From Streptococcus sanguinis SK355 (GTDB lineage Bacteria; Bacillota; Bacilli; Lactobacillales; Streptococcaceae): a stretch of DNA of 64,000 bases. A model generated the notes under the pieces. It made no database searches. It was not told the DNA's origin and saw only the letters and a list, made by a program, of their open reading frames with translations. Shown one piece after another: positions 27,073-35,788 of this stretch (its first letter is position 1; every line of letters begins with the position of its first letter). Made by a program: the position numbers and the translations under genes. The stretch lies in contig NZ_GL890993.1 in NCBI RefSeq assembly GCF_000212855.1, positions 2,193,189 to 2,257,188 on the forward strand, given 5' to 3'.

Positions 27073-28260
27073 TTATTGCCCCTCATCCCCAAATTTACCA
27101 GTATGAAGGTGGATAATACTGTCATGACCAGGTAGAGGAGGCAGCCCGCCAGAATCCTTACGGCTGAACACTTCAAGCAAGCCCGGTGTCAATTGAGAGT
27201 TTTTCAACTGCTCAGGGCTAATCTCATGGACAATTTCTGCTCCTCGTCCCGTCTGTACTTTATAGCCAAACAGCGGGTCAATCAGGGTACCACGCCCGAT
27301 TGCAACTAAATCCGTAGCCGTATCCTCAATAGCAGCTTCTGCATCTTCCTGACTAAAGACACCACCGATTGTAATCAGTTTGGTTTGCTCATCCATCACT
27401 TCCTTAAAATGATCTGCATAGCTCTTGTCTGATCCCGCAGGTTTTGAATTATAGCCAGCCAAAAGCGACAAATGGATGTAGTCTAGTTCGTGCTTGACCA
27501 ACTCCTTGACCAAAAGCTTGGCTTCTTCATAAGTATAGCCCACTTGATCTTCATGGATTTCATCTGGGCTAATCCGATAGCCAATAATAAAATCTTCTGG
27601 TGCATACTTGGCTGCAGCACGCTTCACTTCCTCGACTACCGCCAAAGGAAAGGCCATACGTTTTTCCAAAGTTCCGCCCCATCTGTCCTGACGAACATTG
27701 GAAGTGCTAGAAAAGAATTGCTGCAGCAGATAGTGGTTGGCACCATGGATTTCCACTCCTGAAAAACCAGCTTGAACTGCACGTTTGACTGCCCGACCAA
27801 AATCCTTGATAATTTCAAGGATTTCTTCATCGGTCAATTCTCTCACCGGATATGGCAAGAAAGAAAAATCTAAGGCGCTTGGAGCCAATACTTCCTCACC
27901 CTTCAAAGCACGGCCGGAAGCTGCTATCCCACCATGATGAAGCTGCAAAATCGCTTTATTGCCATCTTTTTGAAGGGCAGCAGCTAATTTCCTCTCCCCT
28001 TCGATGTGGTCATCAGAGTAAATACCTAATTGAACTGGGTAACCTGTCTGGTAACAAGGCCCTCCTGATGGACTAACATAATGAAATTCAGTAATCAAAA
28101 GACTTGCTGCCTGAGAGCGTGCTCCATAGTATCGCAAAGTATCATCAGACACAAATCCTCCTTCTAAGCCACTGAAAGTATACATAGGGGACAGCACCAA
28201 ACGGTTGGTTAATTTGGCACCGTGACGCAATTGAATCGAGTCTATAATTTGTTTAGACAT
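27073..28260 (-). CDS. NADH:flavin oxidoreductase, old yellow enzyme family
   Basis: This 395-residue FMN-dependent TIM barrel opens with RLVLSPMYTFSGLEGG (FMN-binding start). ILQLHHGGIAASGRAL follows, and the catalytic region is GVEIHGANHYLLQQFFSSTSNVRQDRWGGTLEKRM. FIIGYRISPDE and VAIGRGTLIDP end the barrel. The protein belongs to the single-domain OYE branch without the Fe-S/FAD extension of dienoyl-CoA reductases. It reduces electrophilic or oxidised compounds with NAD(P)H; the substrate is unknown. Its promoter (28291-28318) is a close copy of that of the methyltransferase, and its 3' side carries remnants of that gene. Confidence 0.92.
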   Translation of the reverse strand: MSKQIIDSIQLRHGAKLTNRLVLSPMYTFSGLEGGFVSDDTLRYYGARSQAASLLITEFHYVSPSGGPCYQTGYPVQLGIYSDDHIEGERKLAAALQKDGNKAILQLHHGGIAASGRALKGEEVLAPSALDFSFLPYPVRELTDEEILEIIKDFGRAVKRAVQAGFSGVEIHGANHYLLQQFFSSTSNVRQDRWGGTLEKRMAFPLAVVEEVKRAAAKYAPEDFIIGYRISPDEIHEDQVGYTYEEAKLLVKELVKHELDYIHLSLLAGYNSKPAGSDKSYADHFKEVMDEQTKLITIGGVFSQEDAEAAIEDTATDLVAIGRGTLIDPLFGYKVQTGRGAEIVHEISPEQLKNSQLTPGLLEVFSRKDSGGLPPLPGHDSIIHLHTGKFGDEGQ

Positions 28261-28290
28261 AGTAAAAATCTCCTTTCTTCTTTGACAACT

Positions 28291-28318
28291 ATTATAGAAG
28301 ATTCAGAGGCAAAAACAA
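28291..28318 (-). promoter_or_regulatory. Promoter of the old-yellow-enzyme gene
   Basis: TTGTTT (28313-28318) and TATAAT (28291-28296) are spaced by 16 bases on the minus strand. About 45 bases here are similar to the methyltransferase promoter region at 35633-35680. Confidence 0.65.
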
Positions 28319-28381
28319 GGTTTTTTCAGTAAGTGGTATTAACCATCAGGTATCCGGTAAGAAAAGGATGGTCACTTACAC

Positions 28382-28415
28382 AAAAAAACAAGCGTCAAAT
28401 TTTATTGACACTTGC
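28382..28415 (-). terminator. Terminator of the giant adhesin gene
   Basis: CAAGTGTCAA pairs with TTGACGCTTG (one wobble) across about five bases, followed by TTTTTTTG on the minus strand, right after the stop at 28424. Confidence 0.85.
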
Positions 28416-28423
28416 TTTCTGTT

Positions 28424-31400
28424 TTATTTTTTGAAACGGATTCCGAAATAAACCCCACAACCAACTATAATAATCAAGCCTATAGCAAGTAGCGTAAAGC
28501 TGATTTCTGTACCTGTGAAAGGCAGAACTTTCTTCGAGTTCCCCTTATCTCCAGGTTTATCTTGATTTGATTTTTTCGGATCTGGATCACCTGTTTCTTT
28601 AGACGGATCTTTGTCTGGACCAGTCGGTTTTGTTTGGTCAGTTACGACTAACTTCCCATCCTTGTATTCAACTGTATTTCCATTGGCATTAACAACTGTT
28701 ACTGTGCCATCGAGATTCACTTGGAACACAATGTCAGTAACAGCTAGGTAACCGGTTGGGGCTGCAGCTTCATGGAAGGTATATACTCCAGGAGCTAATC
28801 CAAGCTCATGCGATGTATTTGCTTCTGAAGTCCATTTCGCTACAGGATTACCAGTTGCCTCTTTGCCTTGGAAAATTTGAATCTCTGCACCGGCAATCTC
28901 AGTACCGCCGAGGTTGACCTTACTGAAGGTCACCTTACGCGGGAGATCATCATCCTTATCGGTTACTGTAACAGTTGAGCCATTAGTTACGACCTTGTTC
29001 TCTTCGCCCTTAGCATCTTTCTCGCCAACGTTTGTCACTTCCACTGTGCCATCATGTTTGACTTGGAGTGTGATGTCGGTTACTTTGAGGTAACCCGTTG
29101 GGGCTGCTTCCTCATGGAAAGTATAAGTGCCCGATGCTAAGTTGATGTCCTTAGACTGGTTAGCTTCGGATGTCCAGCTTTCGACTGCTTGGCCTTCAGC
29201 TTTCTCGCCCTTGTAGATTTTAATCTGAGCACCGGCGATTTCAGTACCGCCGAGGTTGACCTTACTGAAGGTCACCTTACGTGGAAGATCATCGTCTTTG
29301 TCGGTTACAGTCACTTTGGAACCAGAGGTTACGACCTTGTTCTCTTCACCCTTAGCGTCCTTCTCGCCAACATTGATCACTTCCACTGTGCCGTCATGTT
29401 TGACTTGAAAAGTAATGTCAGTAACTTTAAGATAGCCGGTTGGAGCGGCTTCCTCATGGAAGGTATAAGTGCCTGGTGCCAAGTTCAAGTCTTTAGACTT
29501 ACCAGCTTCGGATGTCCAGATTTCGACTGCATCTCCTTCTGCCTTATCGCCTTTGAAGATCTTGATCTGAGCTCCCGCGATTTCTTCTCCACCAAGGCTG
29601 ACCTTACTGAAGGTCACCTTACGTGGAAGATCATCGTCTTTGTCCGTTACTGTAACAGTTGAACCATTTGTTACGACCTTGTTTTCTTCACCCTTAGAGT
29701 CTTTTTCGCCAACATTTGTCACTTCCACTGTGCCGTCATGTTTGACTTGGAATGTGATGTCAGTCACTTTGAGGTAACCGGTTGGGGCGGCTTCCTCATG
29801 GAAGGTATAAGTACCAGGTGCTAAGTTGATGTCCTTAGACTTACCAGCTTCAGATGTCCAGCTTTCGACTGCTTGGCCTTCAGCTTTCTCGCCCTTGTAG
29901 ATTTTAATCTCTGCACCGGCAATCTCAGTACCGCCGAGGTTGACCTTACTGAAGGTAATCTTACGCGGGAGGTCATCATCTTTGTCAGTAATAGTCAGAG
30001 TTCCACCATTGGTCGCAACGGTGTTAGCTTCGCCCTTAGCGTCCTTCTCGCCAACATTTGTCACTTCTACTGTGCCGTCATGCTTGACTTGGAATGTGAT
30101 GTCGGTCACTTTGAGGTAACCGGTTGGAGCTGCTTCCTCATGGAAAGTATAAGTGCCAGGTGCCAAGTTGATGTCCTTAGACTTGCCAGCTTCGGATGTC
30201 CAGCTTTCGACTGCTTGACCTTCTGCTTTATCGCCCTTGTAGATCTTGATCTCTGCACCTGCGATTTCAGTTCCACCTAGGTTGACTTTACTGAAGGTAA
30301 TCTTATGTGGAAGATCGTCATCCTTATCAGTAATAGCCAGAGTTCCACCATTGGTCGCAACGGTGTTAGATTCACCCTTAGCGTCTTTCTCACCAACGTT
30401 TGTCACTTCCACTGTACCGTCATGCTTGACTTGGAATGTGATGTCCGTTACTTTGAGGTAACCGGTTGGAGCTGCTTCTTCATGGAAAGTATAAGTGCCA
30501 GGTGCTAAGTTAATGTCCTTAGACTTGTTAGCTTCAGATGTCCAGCTTTCTACTGCATTTCCTTCTGCCTTATCGCCTTTGTAGATTTTAATCTCTGCAC
30601 CGGCAATCTCAGTACCGCCAAGGTTTACCTTACTGAAGGTCACCTTACGTGGAAGATCATCATCCTTATCGGTTACTGTAACAGTTGAGCCGTTAGTTAT
30701 GACCTTGTTCTCTTCACCCTTAGCGTCTTTCTCGCCAACGTTTGTCACTTCCACTGTGCCGTCATGCTTGACTTGGAATATGATGTCGGTCACTTTGAGG
30801 TAACCCGTTGGAGCCGCTTCTTCATGGAAAGTGTAAGTACCAGGTGCTAAGTTGATGTCCTTAGACTTACCAGCTTCGGATGTCCAGCTTTCGACTGGAG
30901 TGCCTTCTGCCTTGTCGCCCTTGTAGATCTTGATCTGAGCTCCTGCGATTTCTGTACCGCCAAGGTTGACCTTACTGAAAGTCACCTTACGCGGGAGGTC
31001 GTCATCTTTGTCAGTCACCGTAACAGTTGAACCATTGGTCGCAACGGTGTTAGCTTCGCCCTTAGCGTCCTTCTCGCCAACATTTGTCACTTCTACTGTG
31101 CCGTCATGCTTGACTTGGAATGTGATGTCCGTTACTTTGAGGTAACCGGTTGGGGCTGCTTCCTCATGGAAAGTATAAGTGCCCGGTGCTAAGTTAATGT
31201 CCTTAGACTTGTTAGCTTCAGATGTCCAGCTTTCAACTGCTTGGCCTTCTGCCTTGTCGCCCTTGTAAATCTTGATTTCTGCACCAGCAATTTCCTCGCC
31301 ACCAAGGCTGACCTTACTGAAAGTCACCTTACGCGGGAGATCATCATCTTTATCCGTTACGGTCACTTTAGAACCATCGGTCACGATTTTGTTCTCTTCA

Positions 31401-33961
31401 CCCTTAGAGTCTTTCTCACCGGCGCTTGTCACTTCCACTGTACCGTCTGTTTTGACTTGGAAAGTGATATCGGTCACTTTGAGGTAACCGGTTGGGGCTG
31501 ATTCCTCATGGAAGGTATAGGTACCTGGAGTCAAGTTGATTTCCTTAGACTTACCAGCTTCGGATGTCCAGCTTTCAACTGCTTGGCCTTTTGCCTTGTC
31601 GCCCTTGTAGATCTTGATTTCCGCACCTGCGATTTCAGTTCCGCCAAGGTTGACCTTACTGAAAGTAATGGCTTTCAGACTATTGTCCACTTTATCGGTT
31701 ACAGTAAGAACCAAGCCATTTGCTTCAACAGAATCTGTTGCTCCTTTAGCATCAACTGTAATGGTACCATCGGAATGAACTGTGAATTTAATATCTTCTA
31801 CAGCTACAAAACCAGCTGGAGCAAGGCCTTCTTTCAGAGAATAAGTTCCTGGAGCTAATTTTACGACCTTAGATACGTTGGCTTCGGATGTCCACTCTGC
31901 AAGAGGCTTAGCTTCAGGACGAACCCGACTGCCTTTGTAGAGTTTCAGTTCCGCACCAGGAATCTCCTTCCCGTTTGGATCTACTTTTTTGATAGTCACA
32001 TCACGTTCTGAGTCGTCATCCTTGTCTGTTACCTTCAAAGTTGCTCCGTCAGTCACAACCTTGTTGTTTTCACCTTTGGAGTCTTTTTCTCCGACATTAG
32101 TCACTTCCACCGTACCGTCATGTTTGACTTGGAAAGTGATGTCAGTTACTTTGAGATAACCAGTTGGCGCGGCTTCCTCATGGAAGGTGTAAGTACCAGG
32201 CTCCAAATTGATTTCTTTAGACTGATTAGTTTCGGATGTCCAGCTTTCAAGAGCTTGACCTTGAGCATTGTTGCCTTTGAAAATCTTAATTTGAGCACCA
32301 GCAATTTCAGTACCGCCTAGGTTAACCTTGCTGAAGGTAATGGCTTTAGGACTATTGTCCTCCTTGTCGGTAATCGTCAGAATTGAACCCGCCGCTTGAA
32401 CGGTATCTTCTGCTCCTTTCTTCACAAGAGTAACAGTACCATTAGCACCGACAGTAAATGTGATATCTTCTACATATTGATAACCAGTAGGAGCGTTAGC
32501 TTCAGTCAGTGTATAGGTTCCTGGAGACAATTTTATTACTTTAGAAGTGTCAGCCTCAGAAGTCCAGTCTGCAACAGGAGCTTCTTCCTGATCAACATGA
32601 TCACCTTTATAGATTTTCAGTTGCGCACCAGGAATTTCTTTCCCATTTGGATCTACTTTTTTGAAAGTCACATCCTGCTCGGTTACCGTCTTCTTATTGA
32701 CGATCTCGCGCGATACAGATTTGTCTGTTCCAAAATCCTGGGAACCAATCTTAATTTCCTCAGTTAATTTATCATATCCTGTAGGAGGAGTCACTTCACG
32801 GATGGTATAATCATCACGCAACAAGTCACCCAAGTTGGCATTCCCGTTAGAATCTGTGGTTAATTTTCCGACAACTGCACCGCTCCGATCACGAACAACT
32901 TCAAATTCAGCACCTTGCAGATTCTCACCATTTTCATTCACCTTATGGAGCTTAATGGTGAAAACATAGCCTTCTCCAACACCGCCAGCAATCTGATAAG
33001 AGCGATTTTCAGCTGATGTCGTTGTTTGACCACCATTATAGGTCATGGTAGCACTATTGGAAACACGCTCACCATCAACAAGATCGTAATCTGCTTTTGT
33101 CTTATAGTCCAGCAAATACCCGAAACCATCCATGTCGCCAAGGTCAATCGTGAATCCATCACCAGCAGCATTTTCCGTGATCTTTGATTGGAAATTAGCT
33201 GTCACGTCTTCTGTTGAATCCCGCACCCAATCTCCATTATTCCAGCGCCAAGCAATTTTATAGACCCGAATTGAGTCCCTCATGATTTTAAAATTAGGCG
33301 AGGTAATCTTGTCAGTTATCGTTACATCGGTATAATGCTCCATATTGCGGTTAATCGCAATATTATAATGAACTTCATTCTTACCGTCTTCTGCTGCCTG
33401 ATAAGAGCTCTTTTCAATTTTTGAGTCATATCTTTTGGGCGGTCCATTATAATGGACGATTCCCGGATACAACATCCGACCTCCTACGGTAAATCCACCA
33501 TTCAAGTCACCTTCTTGTCTCACAACATCATGGTCAACTCGTGCATAGAAGAAGAATTCTCCTTGGACACCAGACTTTTGCTCAACATAATTTGTATAGG
33601 TCAAAGTAATGGTCTTGTTGGTTGAATCCAAAAATCCATTTGCCACAACGTTATCCGAGCTGTCCTTAAGTTCAATAGCTGAAGAGTTCCCAAAAGCATA
33701 CTCAGAAGGCAAGGCGATTGTTGTCGTATCACCTTGATGTACTTGGTTATCCGGCAAGACAAACTTTGCGTAAACTCGAAAAGTTTCCCAAATATCAACC
33801 CCCTGCGTCAAATCACCACCTGAAGAATTCTTCAGACTCATCTCCGTGATAGCATTACCAATCTCAGCTGCTTGCACCTGAGTCAGTGGCGCCAAAGATG
33901 GCAGAATTACTCCTAAAAAAAGAATAATAAGGTGGAGCAATGCTCTAATCCTTTTGTTCAT
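28424..33961 (-). CDS. Giant LPXTG repeat adhesin with twelve SpaA/CnaB-like repeats
   Basis: The protein of about 1845 residues has a signal peptide (ending VQAAE). An MSCRAMM-like amino-terminal region (about 30-330) follows, with FRVYAKFVLPDNQ, VEQKSGVQGEFFFYARVDH and an isopeptide-type TDVTITDK. One CnaB domain (FTIKLHKVNENGENLQGAEFEVV) and then twelve repeats of about 114 residues come next. Each repeat has KVNLGGTEIAGAEIKIYKG, an E-box PGTYTFHEEAAPTGY and VTDKDDD. The tail is Pro/Asp/Lys-rich, then LPFTG, a helix and RFKK. Repeats 5-11 are almost identical. It should bind a host or bacterial ligand at the end of a long isopeptide-locked stalk. The ATG at 33961 follows AAAGGA. A shorter paralogue lies at 35789-37642. 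Confidence 0.93.
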   Translation of the reverse strand: MNKRIRALLHLIILFLGVILPSLAPLTQVQAAEIGNAITEMSLKNSSGGDLTQGVDIWETFRVYAKFVLPDNQVHQGDTTTIALPSEYAFGNSSAIELKDSSDNVVANGFLDSTNKTITLTYTNYVEQKSGVQGEFFFYARVDHDVVRQEGDLNGGFTVGGRMLYPGIVHYNGPPKRYDSKIEKSSYQAAEDGKNEVHYNIAINRNMEHYTDVTITDKITSPNFKIMRDSIRVYKIAWRWNNGDWVRDSTEDVTANFQSKITENAAGDGFTIDLGDMDGFGYLLDYKTKADYDLVDGERVSNSATMTYNGGQTTTSAENRSYQIAGGVGEGYVFTIKLHKVNENGENLQGAEFEVVRDRSGAVVGKLTTDSNGNANLGDLLRDDYTIREVTPPTGYDKLTEEIKIGSQDFGTDKSVSREIVNKKTVTEQDVTFKKVDPNGKEIPGAQLKIYKGDHVDQEEAPVADWTSEADTSKVIKLSPGTYTLTEANAPTGYQYVEDITFTVGANGTVTLVKKGAEDTVQAAGSILTITDKEDNSPKAITFSKVNLGGTEIAGAQIKIFKGNNAQGQALESWTSETNQSKEINLEPGTYTFHEEAAPTGYLKVTDITFQVKHDGTVEVTNVGEKDSKGENNKVVTDGATLKVTDKDDDSERDVTIKKVDPNGKEIPGAELKLYKGSRVRPEAKPLAEWTSEANVSKVVKLAPGTYSLKEGLAPAGFVAVEDIKFTVHSDGTITVDAKGATDSVEANGLVLTVTDKVDNSLKAITFSKVNLGGTEIAGAEIKIYKGDKAKGQAVESWTSEAGKSKEINLTPGTYTFHEESAPTGYLKVTDITFQVKTDGTVEVTSAGEKDSKGEENKIVTDGSKVTVTDKDDDLPRKVTFSKVSLGGEEIAGAEIKIYKGDKAEGQAVESWTSEANKSKDINLAPGTYTFHEEAAPTGYLKVTDITFQVKHDGTVEVTNVGEKDAKGEANTVATNGSTVTVTDKDDDLPRKVTFSKVNLGGTEIAGAQIKIYKGDKAEGTPVESWTSEAGKSKDINLAPGTYTFHEEAAPTGYLKVTDIIFQVKHDGTVEVTNVGEKDAKGEENKVITNGSTVTVTDKDDDLPRKVTFSKVNLGGTEIAGAEIKIYKGDKAEGNAVESWTSEANKSKDINLAPGTYTFHEEAAPTGYLKVTDITFQVKHDGTVEVTNVGEKDAKGESNTVATNGGTLAITDKDDDLPHKITFSKVNLGGTEIAGAEIKIYKGDKAEGQAVESWTSEAGKSKDINLAPGTYTFHEEAAPTGYLKVTDITFQVKHDGTVEVTNVGEKDAKGEANTVATNGGTLTITDKDDDLPRKITFSKVNLGGTEIAGAEIKIYKGEKAEGQAVESWTSEAGKSKDINLAPGTYTFHEEAAPTGYLKVTDITFQVKHDGTVEVTNVGEKDSKGEENKVVTNGSTVTVTDKDDDLPRKVTFSKVSLGGEEIAGAQIKIFKGDKAEGDAVEIWTSEAGKSKDLNLAPGTYTFHEEAAPTGYLKVTDITFQVKHDGTVEVINVGEKDAKGEENKVVTSGSKVTVTDKDDDLPRKVTFSKVNLGGTEIAGAQIKIYKGEKAEGQAVESWTSEANQSKDINLASGTYTFHEEAAPTGYLKVTDITLQVKHDGTVEVTNVGEKDAKGEENKVVTNGSTVTVTDKDDDLPRKVTFSKVNLGGTEIAGAEIQIFQGKEATGNPVAKWTSEANTSHELGLAPGVYTFHEAAAPTGYLAVTDIVFQVNLDGTVTVVNANGNTVEYKDGKLVVTDQTKPTGPDKDPSKETGDPDPKKSNQDKPGDKGNSKKVLPFTGTEISFTLLAIGLIIIVGCGVYFGIRFKK
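28640..32690 (-). repeat. Tandem 342-bp coding repeats (12 units)
   Basis: Twelve consecutive units of about 342 bases encode the SpaA/CnaB-like domains of the giant adhesin. Units 1 and 3 are a divergent type (KKVDPNGKEIPGA); units 2 and 4-11 are of the SKV(N/S)LGG type; unit 12 is shorter at the end and leads into the wall spacer. The central units are close to identical at DNA level, so unit number is expected to vary between isolates and assemblies. Boundaries are approximate. Confidence 0.85.
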
Positions 33962-34254
33962 GCAATTTTCCTTTCTCACAATATTCAGTTTTAAATGTAC
34001 AATGTAATTGTATACTAACTGAGCTTCCCCATCTTGTCAGTGCCCACTTTTTAAAAAGCGAACATTTATAGATACATTACATCTACATTTTATCATACTA
34101 TCAATAAAATGGCTATATACAAAAGTAGATTTTTTTAACATTTATTAACCTTTTTGTCATTTAGAAAAGGTGGACGATTTGTACAGTTTATTCACAAATC
34201 AGACCACTATTGCTAGGGTAATTGCACCTGACAATCAATGTCCTCAATAACGTA

Positions 34255-34281
34255 GAAAAACCGGAAACAAAGTCCGGTTTT
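34255..34281 (-). terminator. Terminator copy beside the decayed methyltransferase tail
   Basis: AACCGGAC pairs with TTCCGGTT across a short loop, followed by TTTTCTACG on the minus strand. It is a duplicate of the hairpin after the intact methyltransferase. Confidence 0.65.
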
Positions 34282-34287
34282 AATCAT

Positions 34288-34374
34288 TTATTTCCTAAAC
34301 GTCAGGGCATAAAATTTCCCATCCCAGAGGAATTTCATCTCCTTCTCCTTAACCCCTGCCGGTATAACGGCCTC
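34288..34374 (-). pseudogene. Decayed duplicate of the methyltransferase 3' end
   Basis: The last 28 codons plus stop remain (minus strand). They read EAVIPAGVKEKEMKFLWDG and end FYALTFRK, against EAAIPAGVKEKELKLLWDG and FYVLTFRK in the intact gene at 34861-35601. Upstream codons are lost. The terminator after it is duplicated too. Confidence 0.85.
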
Positions 34375-34570
34375 TAAAAAGATGAGAATTTTTCAATCGT
34401 AATTCACCTGACTGCCTATCTATATCTTTTGCTAAACCATAGGCTTTATTGTAAGATTGCAAACATAAGCAATTCTAATATAATCTGTCATTTCATTTCC
34501 GGTGTCAATTTATTGTAAAAAGTTTAAACTTTCTTTAATCCCTCATATTAAATATTCTAGAATACAAACA

Positions 34571-34609
34571 TCAATTATTTTTCAAATAATTTGCAGTTAT
34601 TTTTTTCAT
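34571..34609 (-). CDS. Possible 12-residue peptide frame behind an orphan promoter
   Basis: AAAGGA eight bases before an ATG opens MKKITANYLKNN and stops. It lies about 80 bases downstream of the Bce-type promoter at 34689-34762, in the position of the 43-residue gene at the paralogous locus. It may be the worn start of a lost gene or a chance frame. Confidence 0.2.
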   Translation of the reverse strand: MKKITANYLKNN

Positions 34610-34688
34610 ACAATATTCCTTTCTAAAAAGTATGATATTAGCCCTAAAATCATTTCTCTATTTGAAGAAAATCAAAAGGACATCCTCT

Positions 34689-34762
34689 ATTATGCAAAAA
34701 GGAAGATAGGCTTTCCATAACCTAACCTTTCATTTCAGCTTTTAAACTTACATTTTTGTCAC
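34689..34762 (-). promoter_or_regulatory. Orphan Bce-type regulated promoter (copy 4 of 6)
   Basis: Read on the minus strand: TGACAAAAATGTAAG, a half-site AAATGAAAGG, GGTTATGG (TTATGG at 34715-34720), exactly 20 bases, and CATAAT (34689-34694). No convincing gene follows; the next gene in that direction is the giant adhesin, over 700 bases away beyond a terminator. Confidence 0.65.
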
Positions 34763-34825
34763 TTAGCATAAAGGAATATTTTTCTAACAATTAAACTGTG
34801 CCGAATGCTTCTTTCTATTCAGAAT

Positions 34826-34852
34826 CAAAAAAACCGGAAACAAAGTCCAGTT
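34826..34852 (-). terminator. Terminator of the methyltransferase gene
   Basis: CTGGA pairs with TCCGG (one wobble) across a short loop on the minus strand, then TTTTTTTGATTC, eight bases after the stop. Confidence 0.75.
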
Positions 34853-34860
34853 CTTCTGAT

Positions 34861-35601
34861 TTATTTCCTAAACGTCAGGACATAAAATTTCCCGTCCCAG
34901 AGGAGTTTCAACTCCTTCTCTTTGACTCCAGCCGGTATAGCAGCCTCAATTTCTCCTAGATCAACAGTAGCGTCCTTAAAATAGTCCTTGCTGAGGTGGT
35001 TCTTCTTATATTGCTGGTCCACATAGTCTGCCGTCTCGTCTGAAATCATAATCTTAGTCCCTGGCTTAGCTACCCGCAGCATTTCCTGCATGGCCTTGGC
35101 CTTATCGCTAAAGAAATTAATCCCGCCGATATGATAGACGATGTCAAAGCTATTATCTGCAAAGGGCAGGTCCTCCGCACAAGCATGAAAGAGCTTCAGA
35201 TTGGTCCTCTTGGCGCAAGATTTCTGACATTTTTTCAGCATGCCTATAGAAATATCTGCCCCGAAAAAGTCTAGGCTTTTCAGGTCAATATTCTCAGGAA
35301 TGTAGCGCAGGTCTTGACCAGTCCCGATAGAGACATAAAGGACGGATAGATGATCTTTCCATTCTATTTCTGCCATCTGGTCCTTTCTCAGCTTGTCAAT
35401 TGCCTTGCCATGGAGAAGTGGCCCTATCCATTTTTCACCAAAATCATACCAGCGAGCCAAGCGATTGTACATGGTCATATACTTGGCATTGTCCCCTGAG
35501 ACATAGTCCGGATTCAGCGCCAGATAGATGTCTCCGTCTTTTTGAAAATCCGCTAACTTCAAACCTGGCTTCAGCTTCTCTTGTATTTTTGTATCTGTCA
35601 T
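34861..35601 (-). CDS. Class I SAM-dependent methyltransferase
   Basis: The 246-residue protein has a Rossmann methyltransferase core. Motif I is the variant VLYVSIGTGQDLRYIP (about 88-103), followed by FFGADISIGML with the acidic residue. FHACAEDLPFADNSFDIVYHIGGINFF is the substrate-side strand and loop, and RVAKPGTKIMISDETADYV is typical of the UbiE/Methyltransf_11 group. The substrate is unknown. The promoter at 35633-35661 resembles that of the old-yellow-enzyme gene. At least one, probably two, remnants of its 3' end lie nearby, so this gene has been duplicated with its flanks. It separates the two adhesin genes. Confidence 0.88.
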   Translation of the reverse strand: MTDTKIQEKLKPGLKLADFQKDGDIYLALNPDYVSGDNAKYMTMYNRLARWYDFGEKWIGPLLHGKAIDKLRKDQMAEIEWKDHLSVLYVSIGTGQDLRYIPENIDLKSLDFFGADISIGMLKKCQKSCAKRTNLKLFHACAEDLPFADNSFDIVYHIGGINFFSDKAKAMQEMLRVAKPGTKIMISDETADYVDQQYKKNHLSKDYFKDATVDLGEIEAAIPAGVKEKELKLLWDGKFYVLTFRK

Positions 35602-35632
35602 ATCTTCTGTCTCCTTTTTCTATTTGCCATTT

Positions 35633-35661
35633 ATTATAGAGGATTCTGAGACAAAAAACAA
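35633..35661 (-). promoter_or_regulatory. Promoter of the methyltransferase gene
   Basis: TTGTTT (35656-35661) and TATAAT (35633-35638) are spaced by 17 bases on the minus strand, 32 bases before the start codon. Confidence 0.65.
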
Positions 35662-35749
35662 GAGTTTTTCCGTAAGTGGCTGCCCAGCATGAGTAACTGG
35701 AAGAAATTGCTCAGTAAGCTGCAAAAAAGCTAGTCCAAAATAAGCAAAC

Positions 35750-35788
35750 AAAAAGAAGATAAAGCATTCTGCTCTATCCTCTTTTTCT
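35750..35788 (-). terminator. Terminator of the short adhesin gene
   Basis: AAAAAGAGGATA pairs with TTATCTTCTTTTT (minor mismatches) across about ten bases, overlapping the gene's last codons; TTTGTTTGC follows. Confidence 0.65.

Larger units (their letters stand above)
33962..34860. other. Long non-coding interval with remnants and an orphan promoter
   Basis: No full gene is visible in about 900 bases. It holds the AT-rich upstream region of the giant adhesin (33962-34250), a terminator and a decayed methyltransferase tail (34255-34374), an AT-rich stretch with a 12-codon frame (34571-34609), an orphan Bce-type promoter (34689-34762) and the terminator of the intact methyltransferase (34826-34852). 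The plus-strand frame at 34502-34720 has no ribosome site and is not credible. Confidence 0.7.

Noticed and set aside
28640..32690. Regular repeats that could be taken for a CRISPR or satellite array
   Set aside because: The 342-base period is in frame inside one large gene and encodes SpaA/CnaB-like domains; there are no short repeats with unique spacers.
29189..32767. Several long plus-strand frames opposite the giant adhesin
   Set aside because: They repeat with the coding repeats of the minus strand, lack ribosome sites and have unlikely composition; they are antisense shadows.
34502..34720. Plus-strand frame of 72 codons
   Set aside because: It has no ribosome site, AT-rich composition and overlaps the orphan promoter; no family similarity.
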